A stretch of DNA of 64,000 nucleotides from Bicyclus anynana (taxonomy: Eukaryota > Arthropoda > Insecta > Lepidoptera > Nymphalidae), in assembly GCF_947172395.1 (NCBI RefSeq), contig NC_069083.1:10758501-10822500 (forward strand), in the 5' to 3' direction. Below are positions 22,089-33,700 of this stretch, in pieces. The notes below the pieces were generated by a model. That model searched no databases and was not told the origin of the DNA. It saw only the letters and a list, made by a program, of their open reading frames with translations. Within the stretch, counting starts at the first letter, position 1. Each line of letters opens with the position of its first letter. The position numbers and the translations under genes are program-made.

Positions 22089-22570
22089 CATTTTATAAAA
22101 GCTGAAAGTTTATAAAGTTATGCTCCCAACATAGGAAAGTATGGTAGCCTCCTATGGAGTTTGAACCGTGGTGGCTTTGGAAGTTAACAGGTTTCATGGA
22201 TCCAGATTCCAGATCCTAAACCGTCTAAGTATAAAGTGTAGTTTTTGTGTATTTTCATCAGCATAATATGGGAAAATACATCCCCAGTCGCCAGTCTATT
22301 AGCTTCGCCTAACTTTTCGAAAAACATCATTTAAGTTAAAACTTTAGGGATCTCTAGAGAAGGGTTGTCATGAAGCTGGGTGTCAGGCGAATGGGGATAT
22401 AATTTCTCATATTATGCAGAGGAAAACATGAAAAAGTTCTTAGACGGTTGAGGATTTGGATGCTTGAAACCTGCTAACTTCCAAAACGACAAACGTCCAA
22501 ACTCCATAATTCGCTACCGTTTACCTATGGTCGGAGCATGAGCTGTCAAACTTTCAGCTTTTATAAAATG
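22089..22570. mobile_element. Fold-back DNA element (482 bp)
   Basis: The ends are inverted repeats: CATTTTATAAAAGCTGAAAG at 22089 and its complement ending at 22570. The similarity extends about 200 bp into each arm (for example TAGGAAAGTATGGTAGC against GCTACCGTTTACCTATG). A short central region contains ACTTTAGGGATCTCTAGAGA. It encodes nothing, so it is a non-autonomous element. A decayed relative seems to lie at 48625-48830. Confidence 0.8.
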
Positions 22571-22589
22571 CCGAAGGTCTGGGGCACAC

Positions 22590-22760
22590 GGGCTCTTAGT
22601 CTATAAGATGACGGGCCGGTCAAGTGGCGGCGCGGGGAGCGGCGGGCTGCGACTCCATGCGACTCATTAAAACACGGATTGTGTCGAACAACAATGCGCC
22701 ATTATCATTACCTTCCCGAGTCTAGCGGATTCCCGCGGTCTCTACAACTTCGTACAACTC
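22590..22760. promoter_or_regulatory. GC-rich island, possible regulatory element
   Basis: Unique, strongly GC-rich (GGTCAAGTGGCGGCGCGGGG, then GCGGATTCCCGCGG) and flanked by AT-rich DNA. No open frame with a recognisable domain crosses it. Confidence 0.2.
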
Positions 22761-22851
22761 ATTACCTATGCTAGTGAAAGCTTACTTTGCTATTTAAGTT
22801 CTAATATTTTTATGGAATTTACTATTCTAACGGAATTTTATATAATATAGA

Positions 22852-23010
22852 GCCTCAAAAGCTCAACGGTAAAAGCGGCAGGACTCATCACCGAAGGGCG
22901 AGGGGTGGTGGTTCGATCCCCGCCCCGTTGGTCTATTGTTGTTCCCACTCCTAATACAGTCTTTCCCGACTATTAGAATGGGAATATTGGTTATATTTAA
23001 AAAGATGACG
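22852..23010 (+). mobile_element. SINE family C
   Basis: The tRNA-like head has an A box in AAAGCTCAACGGTAAAAGCG and a B box in GGTGGTTCGATCCCCGCC. The body is CCACTCCTAATACAGTCTTT, then GACTATTAGAATGGGAATAT, then an A-rich tail. Second copy at 61728-61880; tail only at 49930-50010. Confidence 0.85.
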
Positions 23011-23789
23011 AAATATTTAAAAAAAAATTGCGACTAATGTTTGTATCGATGTAAAGATAAATGTTTGTCACTCAATCACATTAACACAATCTGGCTCTTT
23101 GACACAGAGAGAACTGTGGTTTATGTTGCACTATGGTCAGGCTTAATTTCAATATAGTATTGTGTAATACAACAATATTTTTAAAATCAATATTAAATAC
23201 AATATTTTTAAAATCCATTACCAATTACTTAGAAATTCATACGCAACGGATCTACGAGTCTAAAAAGGACACAGCTATAGGTACCATGATTCAAGAAAAC
23301 ATTTGAATAGAAAAATTTACCATAATGTAAACTTTGTTTAAGTAGCTAGATTGATATATGACTTCATTTTCGCATATCTACTACTGCAGTCAATTTGTGA
23401 CTGTAATATTATATTTAGTAGTAATCGATGATGGAGATGACGCTGATAAATTATTACGGTGTTCAATTTAAAAACAAAAACGAGCCGGTTATCTACATTG
23501 AAGGTATTCTGTGTATAATATGGTAGTAGATCAGAACAGTTAATAGTTTCATTCACCACTCAGTCAATAAGGTACAAATTTGAAAGCCATACTCAGTGGC
23601 TGTTCATTCTTTAACCCTATCAACGTGTCGTCTACCTGCCTAGTTCAGCTGCGTTCTTTGTTTTGAAGGTCGTTGCACTTGTTATCTATGGGTGCTCTAA
23701 CATACCCACCACATCATATTCGAAATTTGATTTCCAAATAAGCATGGAATTAAATTAAGGAGTATCAATGGAGTACCACTGAATGAGAA

Positions 23790-24260
23790 AGTAAGAAATA
23801 GTGTAACTGTCAAGTATGTTGTGACGAAAATCAAAAAAGGTATGATTAGATGTTTTGGATGTATTGACGTAGAGAGGATGTTTAAAAGGATAATGACAAA
23901 TGGGATTTTCCTCTAAGGCTAGCTTGATTGGAAATTTTGAAAGAGGAAGGCTAAGGTGTACGAAGTGTCGATAACCGCTAGACGTACAACGATGAAATTG
24001 GCAGTTTATGGTTAGTATACGTCCGCTATAGAAAGAATGTCGCGAGAAGGCCGGATTAACGAGGTCTAAGGGTGCACGAAGTCGCGGGCATCAGTTAGTT
24101 CTTGATAAAGGCCAAAAGTATCAAGAGTACCCTAAAAAGACGAACTTGTATGAAAGGATTTATGAGAATGGAAGGATCAAGGATATACAAGGATCGTAGA
24201 GGTAGAAGGACGTGGTATCTGCCTATCCATATGAGAATGAGGCGTTATAATATATGTGTA
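23790..24260 (+). mobile_element. Decayed LINE, RT C-terminal region
   Basis: In changing frames, fragments recall the C-terminal part of endonuclease-reverse transcriptases: CFGCIDVERM near 23850, then a Arg/Lys-rich stretch, then a segment encoding a GRRTWYLPIHMRM-like end near 24210. Stops and shifts are frequent. The sequence differs from the RTE-type copies at 43012-43400 and belongs to another LINE lineage. Confidence 0.55.
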
Positions 24261-24572
24261 TGAAGTTCATTACACTGATCTACAATCCTCATATTGTTTA
24301 TTCCTTAATTTACATTCTTAGGCTACTTTGATTTTTTAGAGCTCAAAGAACACTATACTACTATCGTTAACAACTGAGTCTTAGGGCCATAAATCATTTC
24401 TCTATATCTATCTCGCTTGCACTTATGGGTCTTATGGAGCCGTCTAGTGAAGGGTGTAACAATGAAAGACATATTATCGATAAGTAAAGTTTATTATCGT
24501 ATCTTGTTCACAAAATTAAAAAAATTAACAATATTTGATTTAATATAATACATATTTCATATTATATAATTA

Positions 24573-24818
24573 TTAACTAAATACTTCCGTCTTGATTCGG
24601 TCCACTGTCGCTCTGCTCACACCACAAACAAATGCGGCCATTTCACGTGGTTTGTTGAAATTTAGAGAAGCCACTTTATTCGGATCACTTTTCAATTCAT
24701 TGAGAAACAGGAATACGTTGTGAATCAGTGTTCGAGCTTGAGGGCTAATATCGCCATGTAATTTCTTCAGATCAACGTTAGAAAATAAAGTATCCATAGT
24801 GCGCAACGAGTAACACAT
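24573..24818 (-). CDS. Small helix-turn-helix ORF (81 aa), possibly transposon-derived
   Basis: The frame encodes 81 residues. Residues 20-45 look like a helical module (HGDISPQARTLIHNVFLFLN). Residues 56-78 look like a helix-turn-helix (KPREMAAFVCGVSRATVDRI). This combination resembles the N-terminal DNA-binding module of several insect transposon-derived proteins. An internal Met at residue 8 is an alternative start. An AATAAA signal on the minus strand lies near 24489, about 80 bp past the stop. Two copies of GTGCGCAGGTAG lie upstream at 24936-24947 and 24967-24978. It may be a complete small gene, a first exon or a remnant; no catalytic domain is adjacent. Confidence 0.45.
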   Translation of the reverse strand: MCYSLRTMDTLFSNVDLKKLHGDISPQARTLIHNVFLFLNELKSDPNKVASLNFNKPREMAAFVCGVSRATVDRIKTEVFS

Positions 24819-24829
24819 GAATGTATTTA

Positions 24830-27040
24830 TTTAATTGCAGTAAACACATTTATAGCAAAAAAAATACGCAATGCAATTACATTAGAAACCGACCAATCAG
24901 AATCGTCCAAATCATTATTGACTCATCATTAGCACGTGCGCAGGTAGCCGTTTATCGATAATTAGGGTGCGCAGGTAGGCGCGCTGCACATTCCTATCTT
25001 TTTTGACTTTTATGACCGGACGACTCAGATGATAGTGCGCATACTATAGGTATACAATTCTATTAATATTTGTTGATGCTAATACTGTTCGGAAAACTGT
25101 ATAATATTTTATCACAATGTAAGTACCTATTTATGGTCGCTCGGTCGCTCGTCGCGCTAATAATAACACCATAAATGAAATAATTAATCCTAGTTAACTA
25201 TCCCCTTACACCAGTGACAACGTAGCAATTCAACGCTCTATATTAGATTAATTATTTGGGTATTAGGGGCACATATTTATACTTTGTTTGGACTATTTAT
25301 TTAGCTACAGCAATATTATTGTTAACTACACAACTTTGGCAAAATGTGCATTATATTTTTATTATAATTCTTATAAGGATAGTTTTAATTACATTTTGTA
25401 ATACACTAGTTTTTAATATTTTGTGAATTTATTACTATTATAAATATGACTATTATTTAGACTTCATACCATAAACATCACAAATGTGTATTGATTCTTG
25501 ATTGTTGTTGAATCCATTCAGCATTCTATAACATCTAAATACTATGTTATTATAACACTTACGGACGTCGGACATAGAAGAAGTATAACGTGTATTAAAT
25601 ATTTCAATCTAATACAATAGATGTCCCAAAAACCACTTTGAATTTAACTAACAGACGATTTAAAATAGTTTATGAAAGTCAACACGTTGTCAGTGAATCT
25701 TTACAAACAAAACAATCAAACGCAGCATCTATTCTCAAACCGTTAACACATTACGAGTACGCCAGTAGTAATGTAGCGGGAACACCCACTCCATTAGTCC
25801 CAAGTCCCAACTAGATTATTGTGACAAAGCAGCAGATGTCGTCATAAAACCGCAACAGTTCCTTGAAGCCTTTACACATATCAACAGATGTAACCAAAAT
25901 TAGTCGGTCTCGGGTAGTTGAACAGCGGAGGGTGGGCGCGGGCGGCTGAACGCAAATAGCGTCGTGACCCGGCCATTGACTCGGTTTATCCTAAACCGTC
26001 CCACTACTCCAGTTAAGCCTGGGGTTGCCAGGAATAAAGCAGCGTTTACGGGACCCACATGGGTAGTGTGAGCCTTAATCACAGTAAAGTTAGTGCTACA
26101 GGAATTCAGAGCACAGATTTATATGCAATCTTACTTTGTTGGATTAGTTAAAGAAACTAAAAACCGAATTGATCGGAGAAATCCTCTCTACCGATGTAAC
26201 TACGCGTATCTACAAAGATTTTATACTACTTATATCGTTCTATGTTTATGTTACATTACCCTTGTAGGTATATAAACTTATAATTTAAATTTAACGTAAA
26301 CGTTTTTGGAAAAGACCATCTGTTGTTATAAGGCAAACCTTAACTTCTGTTTTAACTTTTATCTCGTTTTACCTATAAAGAAAAACAAAATAGCTACAAT
26401 AATCGTCGATATCACCAGAACAATATTTAAAATGATTTAGAATTAATAAAATAACTTCATAAGATATACCAACGCACCAGGTAAGTTGCAGAGATAAATA
26501 TTCATTAACGTAACCGTAGAACAACCGTCCTTTTCTGTGGCATGCCATAAGTAATGATTACCGAGACAAAGCGTTATTTTGCTTGCTCATTTCTAGCACA
26601 CGTGACTCGATAACAAATCGAAAGACAATCCCGGAAATCTCCGAGACCTGGTGACCTTATAAAGCCCTCAAGACGCGCGAAGACCAATCTGCGTGCTATC
26701 GACGAGTGTTCCACACATTTCGGCTATCGGCGTGACCTATATTATAGTTAAACGAATGTAAACATTTATATTTTATGATAATTACGCTTGAAACAGGAAA
26801 ATCTATTTATGTACTAGGTGCGGTTCGCAACTACAAGTAGGTACATACTACCTCTATAACTATCCAGTTGTAACTCTTGGGCAAATCATCTATACGTATA
26901 AATATAATGTTTTAATTTTTCAACCATGCAACCAGTTGTCATTAAATTATTTTTAATTTTAAGTTTGTGTTGTAGTTGTACAACACAAACTTCACACAAG
27001 AAATAAGATATATTTAATTAAACAAATATAAGAAGTGTTA
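24830..27040. other. Unassigned intergenic DNA with GC-richer patches
   Basis: AT-rich and mostly unique. GC-richer patches at 25900-26060 (GGAGGGTGGGCGCGGGCGG) and 26560-26740 (CCCGGAAATCTCCGAGACC) may be conserved non-coding sequence. A perfect hairpin with 14-bp arms lies at 26961-26992. No gene is supported. Confidence 0.4.
26961..26992. repeat. Perfect short inverted repeat
   Basis: AAGTTTGTGTTGTA (26961-26974) and its exact complement (26979-26992) are separated by GTTG. Confidence 0.95.
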
Positions 27041-27044
27041 TAGT

Positions 27045-27262
27045 ACATAGTTCGAAGAGCCGATGGACGTTGGGGTCCCTAAGTGTTGGAATGGCGACCC
27101 CGCAGTAGTAAGCGCAGTGTTAGTCGACTCCCACCAGGTGGACTGCCGACATCATGCGAGTCGCAGGGATTCGCTGGATGCAGGTGGCTCAGTATCGTGA
27201 TGTTTGGAAGACCCTACAAAAGACCTATGTCCTGCAGTGGACGTCCATCGGCTGATATGATG
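27045..27262 (+). mobile_element. RTE-type LINE 3' end
   Basis: Plus-strand fragment of the RT C-terminus and 3' tail: GAGCCGATGGACGTTGGGGT, then GATTCGCTGGATGCAGGTGG, then the coding end GGACGTCCATCGGCTGATAT and a (GATGAT)n-type tail. It is 5'-truncated, as usual for target-primed insertion. Frameshifts make it non-coding. Confidence 0.85.
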
Positions 27263-27733
27263 ATGATGAAGAAGTGTTAGCGTGTTTTTAATGATTTAGA
27301 TCTCGAAAAAAATATTAACTTTTAACTTACCTATATTTTTAATAGGACTAGGTTAATTAGTAAGCTTTAATGTTTTATTAAAATTGATGTTATAGACTTA
27401 TTTTGGCAAAATGCAGATGATATGATAGTGAAAGTTAGGCATCTTAGGTACAAAATACCTAATACATGCTGATTCACTAATACTAAAATAAATTAATATA
27501 GCAGTAAGAGAACAAAAGCAAATCATTATCCAAAGTCTCACAGACACAAGCAAAAGTATTGAGTCAAGCTAGATAATAAACAAAATGAGAGGAAACATAA
27601 TGCGAGTTTCCCCGCCGTCAGAAGCAGATGTGAAAACAAGCCCCCCATGGCAGTAGCCGCTTCAAAATAAATAGCTCGTCATGGTCTAGGCAAACAAACC
27701 CTTCCAACTATTTTTGTATTTAGACTAGCAAAC

Positions 27734-27935
27734 CGCGAATTCGTCCGCGTGAAGTTCAGCTTATCACAAATCTTACAGGAACCTGGGTTTTCTGGTACAA
27801 AAAGTTGTTGCTATAACCTTTAATTTCCAGTACAAGTCCCAATAAAATCGGTTCAGCCGTTTCAAAGATTAGTTCAGATAAACAGACAAACAGACAGACA
27901 AAAATTTAAAAAAAGTTCGTTCTGTTTTAGTATCG
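27734..27935 (-). mobile_element. Helitron-like fragment, variant family
   Basis: On the minus strand it has a GACTGTCTG-type 5' part (GACAAACAGACAGAC in plus sense), a centre complementary to AAAATCGGTTCAGCCGTTTC and a 3' part with CACGCGGACGAATTCGCGG. The terminal CTAG is not clear. Confidence 0.5.
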
Positions 27936-30876
27936 TGTAAATACAATATACCTAAACGCACTTGATATAAAACACAATTATTTTGAAATCGCAGATAGAC
28001 AATTCAATTTTAATTATACATTTATTGAATTGATTGAGGAACGATCTTTTGAAACCCGACATGACAAAACGTTAAAACTTCTCGTCATTTTCTAATCAAG
28101 ATACTTTAAGAATCCATCTTAATTAGACTCATCCTTTTTAAAAGTCCTTCCTCATTAGTCAGTACAAAAGGGAAGGAAGGAACTACATAATAAGGCATGG
28201 CTCACGCGTGCAATCCTTTTCAGTACAAACTTCCAGCCATATCTCCTGATTATGCTAATGTGCCCATAATTCTGCCGGTATCTGCCATAAATGAAGAAGC
28301 TTGCGGTGCCATTAAAAGTAGATTATGCCCATTTATCCATCTTAGGAAATTGTAATGAATCATACCATGTTTGATTCTATGACGTTCTTTAATACCATCG
28401 ATCATAAACTATTGTATGTCCATATATAGAAAATGGAGATAATTTATGTAAGAAAAAAAAAATGTTAACAAATTTTTATTAACCATTATTAAATTGTAAA
28501 GACGAAGACACATGCTGTCTCGTGTGCTGTTCTACAGTTCCGTCAAAACGTTTTCCTTCCTTTTACAAAACAAAACAACGTATGATAACAGCATATAGCT
28601 AAGGGATATTATGATTTCTAAATTAGGTTTCATTTAAAGTCCTATCACAAAATAATTTGCGATCAGGAAATTTAGGGTTACTGAACGATGCCGCACAGGA
28701 AAAGGAAAGGTGCATTAAGGTTACCAAAAAACCCCTCAGAAAGCTGCATCAAAATCATGTAAGTTTGTAGTCAAGCACTAACTTACCATTAGAATAATTA
28801 TAAAAAACTATTTTAGAGTCAGAGAGCTCTCGGCGAGCTGACTTTACTAGTGTGTCGTAATTTGCACGTCAATCTATATTGTAAGATTTGATGACATCAT
28901 TCCCATGTATTTGGAATTCAATGTCGTTTTACATAGAAAAACGATTATCTTTCATCGTTTGACAGCTTTATTTGCGGCATATTGTTCACAAATTCAACTC
29001 CATCCAGCGCTAACTCTTAAATTAATTTCAAATTCAATTAAAACTAGGCAGCTATGTATGTTTTTACGTATTTATTTGAAAGTCCCTTACCTTTACATAC
29101 CCACTCCTACCTGTCTGTGCCTAAAATTGCCACATTGTCTAATCATACAAAAAAACATACTTTACACTGATAAATTAAAATATATATTTAATGGATTTAA
29201 CATGAGTGTTTATTTCCTTAGCTTAAATTAAGTCTTTTTTTAATAAAATAAAAAATAAAATAAAATCTGTTTATTTCAGGCCATTGACCCATATAGTGTT
29301 AGTAGTTATTAGCTTATTATCTATGTTAGTGCGAAATACAAAATACTAATACTAATACTAAAGCTAAAATTAATTTAAATATCTGCCTCGCCTTACTGAT
29401 GTACCGGGTACACATATATGAGTGTGTACCCAGTGCCTCAATATGGGGCAGTTGAAATTGTCAACAACAATTTTTTGGTCCCCATAATATAGCAAACGTT
29501 GTACGGTATATTACCCACCATAGTCTAAGCTATATGTATACAATGGTGTACCTACGGTACAAAACCATCACAAACAATGAGTAAAAGAGTAGATAACAAA
29601 TGTATTTAACCCGTGCATTTTAAATCTGTGTTACCTTGTCGAAAATGTATGCTATATTTTAAAATTAGGTAGGATATTTAGGATAAGGAAGTCAGTCACT
29701 CTGTTGAGCCAATCACGAATTAAGTCAATAGTGAAAAAAAAAACAGTTTGTAATCAAGATTTTTTTTAAAAGAGCTACTTTAGAGTTTCTTGTTGATTCT
29801 TCTCTGCAATGTCTGCACTTCCGAATCGAAAGTAGTAACCACCAACAGAAAGATCGTAAATGTGTTTGAAATAAAGGAGACATTCAAACAATCAAGAAGT
29901 TATTATTATCTGAATACCTGACAACGCTTACACTTGTAATAGCTCCTATGGACACGACGACGTTTCATGCAGCTAGATATTTTGACAAATTGAAATAACT
30001 ACTCCCGTATACATACGTATACGTAGATATCTATCGACTTTTATATTATTCCAATACATATTCTATATGTATAACTGATTGTCAATGTCAGTGTCGACAA
30101 AGTGCTTCTACAGGACAATAGGCGACAGACAACACCATAACTCATTTGCTATAATCCCAACTATTCACAGAGCTACCGTGTTTTCATTTATCTAGCATAA
30201 TACCTCTGTAATCCATTGTACAATGGCATGGCTGGTACTGTAATACCTACTGGCATTGCTGCATAGCATTTAACTGCCCTGGAAAACCTATTACTTAGTT
30301 TATGTAGGTTTAAAGGAAGTTTTTTATCTAATGGTTGTTGAAATCTAAGAAAAAAAGATAAACTAAAGTATGAAAGAAATAATATTAACTTAAAAATATA
30401 TCGTATGCTACTCTGCATCTATACAACCGAAATTTATTCGGCCTTTCAAACTCTATGTAGGTAAACGACTAAAATCATTCACAAATTGAAATTGTCCTGA
30501 AGTCAATACAAAATCCTTATGACTAGGTATACAACAGTTAGCTTACGTAATTTGTATCTTAACGTTTGTAACCTATATACATGTATAAATATATATCGGC
30601 CTGAAAACTATAACTGTGTCTTTTACTTCACCTCGTCTATGAAACTCTCGAAAAAAATCAAATTCTCGTCACTTCATCTATGATACAAAGCTTTCTGATT
30701 CCTTGTATTTTAAACCAATGTTTTAAAATACACCCTTATAAATTATAATCAGTAACTATCCGCATCTTATTGGAACTCTATTTAACTCTACATCTAGGTA
30801 CTTATATTCGCGTATAGGTTCTAGTAAACTCAGAATTTCAAGAATTATACTACCAACAGTTTATTTTGCAGTTTGC
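27936..30876. other. Long AT-rich unassigned stretch
   Basis: No gene is supported. The 108-codon frame at 28905-29231 is low-complexity Leu/Ile/Tyr-rich and looks like chance. A GC-richer patch around 28200-28350 includes GATTATGCTAATGTG, similar to a POU-type ATGCTAAT site. Weak similarity to the family A SINE tail is seen near 28740-28790. Confidence 0.4.
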
Positions 30877-30904
30877 ACCAGCGTCAGCAGTAGCTGACGC
30901 TGGT
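30877..30904. repeat. GC-rich perfect hairpin followed by T-run
   Basis: ACCAGCGTCAGC (30877-30888) and its exact complement (30893-30904) are separated by AGTA and followed by TTTTATTTAAT. It looks like an intrinsic terminator, but in an insect genome such a terminator has no established role. Confidence 0.9.
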
Positions 30905-31289
30905 TTTTATTTAATAGTGTTTATTTTATCCTGACTCTAGACGCACACTTTCAACTCTGGAGTTCACACGCTTTGTTCAATTACAATGACTCTCTACGTT
31001 CTTTTTGTTTTCATTCAGACGACGTTTGTTGATAATAAACAATATCGCCACTTTATGAAAGAAATCATGTACCTACCGTGAGATTTTTATAACATTTATT
31101 TTGCAAGACGCATTCCTGTTCGTTTGTACTCGTGGCAATCGTTGCACATCCCAGCTTCTGTTCAGTTCAAGGCGGCGATTACGATTCACTGAGTTTAGTT
31201 GACTTTGAATTTATTTTAATTGGCTTTGGAATTGTGTAATAGCCCCTTAATGCACCATAAAACTATTCACCGACAACTACAAGGATTTC

Positions 31290-31410
31290 GCGGCGCTTCC
31301 CACGTCCGTTGAATTGGTTTACGTCAATGCCGCCATTATACGCCCGAAATATCCATCCAACACGCGAGCTTGTATCGCTTAAAAAGCGAGTCGGTCGATT
31401 TGCATTAGGT
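31290..31410. promoter_or_regulatory. GC-richer island, possible regulatory element
   Basis: Unique sequence with TTTCGCGGCGCTTCCCACG, GCCGCCATTATACGCCCG and TCGCTTAAAAAGCGA. No coding frame of note. Regulatory role inferred from contrast with surroundings. Confidence 0.2.
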
Positions 31411-31485
31411 TATGGTGTGATAGAACAAAGAATAATCATATTGATACCATAGTCATAAGTACCTAATACTTGACTTCTTTTGAAT

Positions 31486-31587
31486 TAAACCTATAGAAAC
31501 TTTAAATAATTTAAAGTTTCTATAGGTTTAAATAATTTAAATAATTTAAAAAAATCTTTAAATAATTTAAAGTTTCTATAGGTTTAA
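31486..31587. repeat. Perfect 45-bp palindrome plus direct copy of one arm
   Basis: Positions 31486-31507 and 31509-31530 are exact inverted arms of 22 bp around one base (start TAAACCTATAGAAACTTTAA). The right part (TTTAAATAATTTAAAGTTTC, then TATAGGTTTA) recurs as a direct copy at 31558-31587. Confidence 0.93.
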
Positions 31588-31689
31588 TACGATTTTAGCA
31601 CGCATTAAAAATTACAAATATTGGATTTAAGTCACATAACAATTTTTTTCGTATTCCTGACTTTCATTTGATATCCATATCATGGGGGT

Positions 31690-31990
31690 GGACTTCAAAC
31701 AGCCAGTCCGCCATGTTGGATTTGACTTATCTAGTATTGTCATCAGAACTCAGAGCGTGTGCAAAATTTCGTAAAATATAAATTCGTAAATAATCGAAGA
31801 CCGGGAAGTGGGTCAAATTAAGATTCCAAGATTTGATTTTCTTACATAGTTACAAGTGGTTGGGGATGCCGCCATATTGGATTTGTAATGACGTTTCTTA
31901 GCTTATATTGTCATCAGAACCCAGAGCGTGTGCAAAATTTCATCCTAATCGAAGACCGGGAAGTCGGAAGTGGGTCAAATTAAGATACCA
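31690..31990 (+). repeat. Two tandem copies of a dispersed-type repeat
   Basis: Two units carry the same ordered blocks: CCGCCATGTTGGATTTG or its variant, TTGTCATCAGAACTCAGAGC, CGTGTGCAAAATTTC, then TCGAAGACCGGGAAGTGGGT. They start near 31710 and 31870. The sequence looks like the non-coding tail of a LINE, but no coding part is attached. Confidence 0.75.
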
Positions 31991-31994
31991 AAAT

Positions 31995-33545
31995 TGTCTT
32001 ATATACTAATATAAAGCGTGTAAAATACTCAGCTTTTACCATTTCATTATCCAAGACATTTTATTACGTCATATTGACAAAATGTTCCCATTTTCCTTTA
32101 TAACATTTAAAATGAGGCTATTTACTTATTGCTTTATTGTTGCGCCAATATTATGTAATTTAGCTGAATGGACATTGCGCGTGACATTTACGGTCGGGGA
32201 GCGAATCGCGCGCAGCCTCCGACTTCGCCCCAAATTGACTTCTGGCCTTCGCCCCGTCGATGTAGAACATCACTTACACACAGACGCTCGCGAGTAACAC
32301 ATATAGCTTTGTAGGTTATCTAAATATACAAATGCTGACCTATAAAGCAAATTTCAATCTGCTACCGTCCTGCATCAATCACGGCTGCACGAGCGCTGCG
32401 CATTTGATTAGTATCAACAATTAGTTGTACAAATACAAACCTGTCCAAATAAGTACAGTGTACACTCAACGTAGTTACGCGATCATAGCACAAATCTTAT
32501 TAATATTAAACACGTCTCTCCAGACAAACCGCTTAGCAATACCTATCATCATGTTATGAAAACGAAGACCGGTTTCAAAAATAAGTATATCAATTGAAAG
32601 CGTTCGCGCGAGCACATGTTTAATATTATTGTACAGCTCAATGCGTCGCCGCAGACGCTTGCAACACCGTCTGATGAGCTCGTTATCGGAAAGACTATCT
32701 GTCCAATCTGGCGGACGGTGTAATTTTGTGAAAAGCAGGTTCTCCATGAAGTATGGAAATTAATTGCAGTCCAATATCGCTTCAAATTCAAACTCTCAAT
32801 GCGGCCTCATTGCAACAGCGTACCTGCCTGTAATCTATATCAAACGATTGCATTTGTTGAGCAACGTTGACCTAAGCCGTAACCTGGATGACTTGTCTGA
32901 ATGAGATGATATAATATTTTAGCTTTACTATTTCAATGAGATAGTTAAACAAGTACGTCAAATGTGATTTAGAAAGTAGTTTATAAACAATTTAATTTCA
33001 GAAATATATTTTGTTTTCCTATTGGCTCATCGTAATAGCTGTTTCTTTATATGCCCCCTCTCAATTCTGGTACCGTTTATTAACCGAATGTACTTCTGAT
33101 CTAATCAACTTTAATTTACATAACAGCTTATGACAGACCTGCACACAATACAATCGATTACAAAATTATCGCTAAGATTACACAATGACTAATATATATG
33201 ATTTACAAATTATCGATTATACAGTCGACTATAGTTTCAGCTAAATCTACCGAAGTACTTGAATGGTATTTCTTTTTTCAATGTCACCTTTTGCTTTGTA
33301 CGTAAACCGAATTAAAAAAACATTGAACATTGCTTAAAGTTTGTGCCACAATATATCAGTGAAAATCGCAATTAAATGGGTTCAGCCATTCTGAATTTAT
33401 ACACAAACGAAAATATAAACAGTAAAAGTAAAAATACCAACATGACATCATTCAGTTACTTACTAACTATTTACATAGAAATACAATGCACGACATTCAA
33501 ATAAAACAATGTTTTTAATGACTATTAAACACCTTTTATTAAGTT
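31995..33545. other. Intergenic DNA with a GC-rich island and a possible coding patch
   Basis: A GC-rich patch at 32165-32320 (GCGAATCGCGCGCAGCC) is not assigned. The region 32475-32791 has two overlapping minus-strand frames and is listed separately. The rest is AT-rich and featureless. Confidence 0.4.
32475..32747 (-). CDS. Unrecognised 90-aa ORF, doubtful
   Basis: The predicted product is basic, with a CCKRLRRRIELYNNIKH stretch at about residues 28-45 and a mixed composition less biased than most chance frames here. I recognise no family. A second minus-strand frame (32549-32791) overlaps it, and no splice sites or polyadenylation signal clearly frame it. It may be an exon or simply a GC-richer non-coding patch. 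Confidence 0.15.
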   Translation of the reverse strand: MENLLFTKLHRPPDWTDSLSDNELIRRCCKRLRRRIELYNNIKHVLARTLSIDILIFETGLRFHNMMIGIAKRFVWRDVFNINKICAMIA

Positions 33546-33547
33546 AA

Positions 33548-33700
33548 CTAGCTGACGTCCCTTTCCCGTAGGAATACAGCCTTCCTCGATAAAAGGTATA
33601 TGTAACACTGAAAGAATTTTCCAAATGGGACCAGTAGTTTCTGAGATTAGCGCTTTCAAGCAAACAAACAAAATCTTCAGCCTTATAATATTAGTATATA
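33548..33700 (-). mobile_element. Helitron-like element, short
   Basis: Minus-strand copy ending CTAG before T (33548-33551). Inside are TTTGGAAAATTCTTTCAGTG and, at the 5' side, TACTAATATTATAAGGCTGA. It belongs to the same subtype as 52011-52201 and 57665-57849. Confidence 0.75.

Noticed and set aside
28905..29231. 108-aa plus-strand ORF
   Set aside because: Composition is low-complexity Leu/Ile/Tyr/Lys from AT-rich DNA. No domain, and no clear start context or polyadenylation signal.
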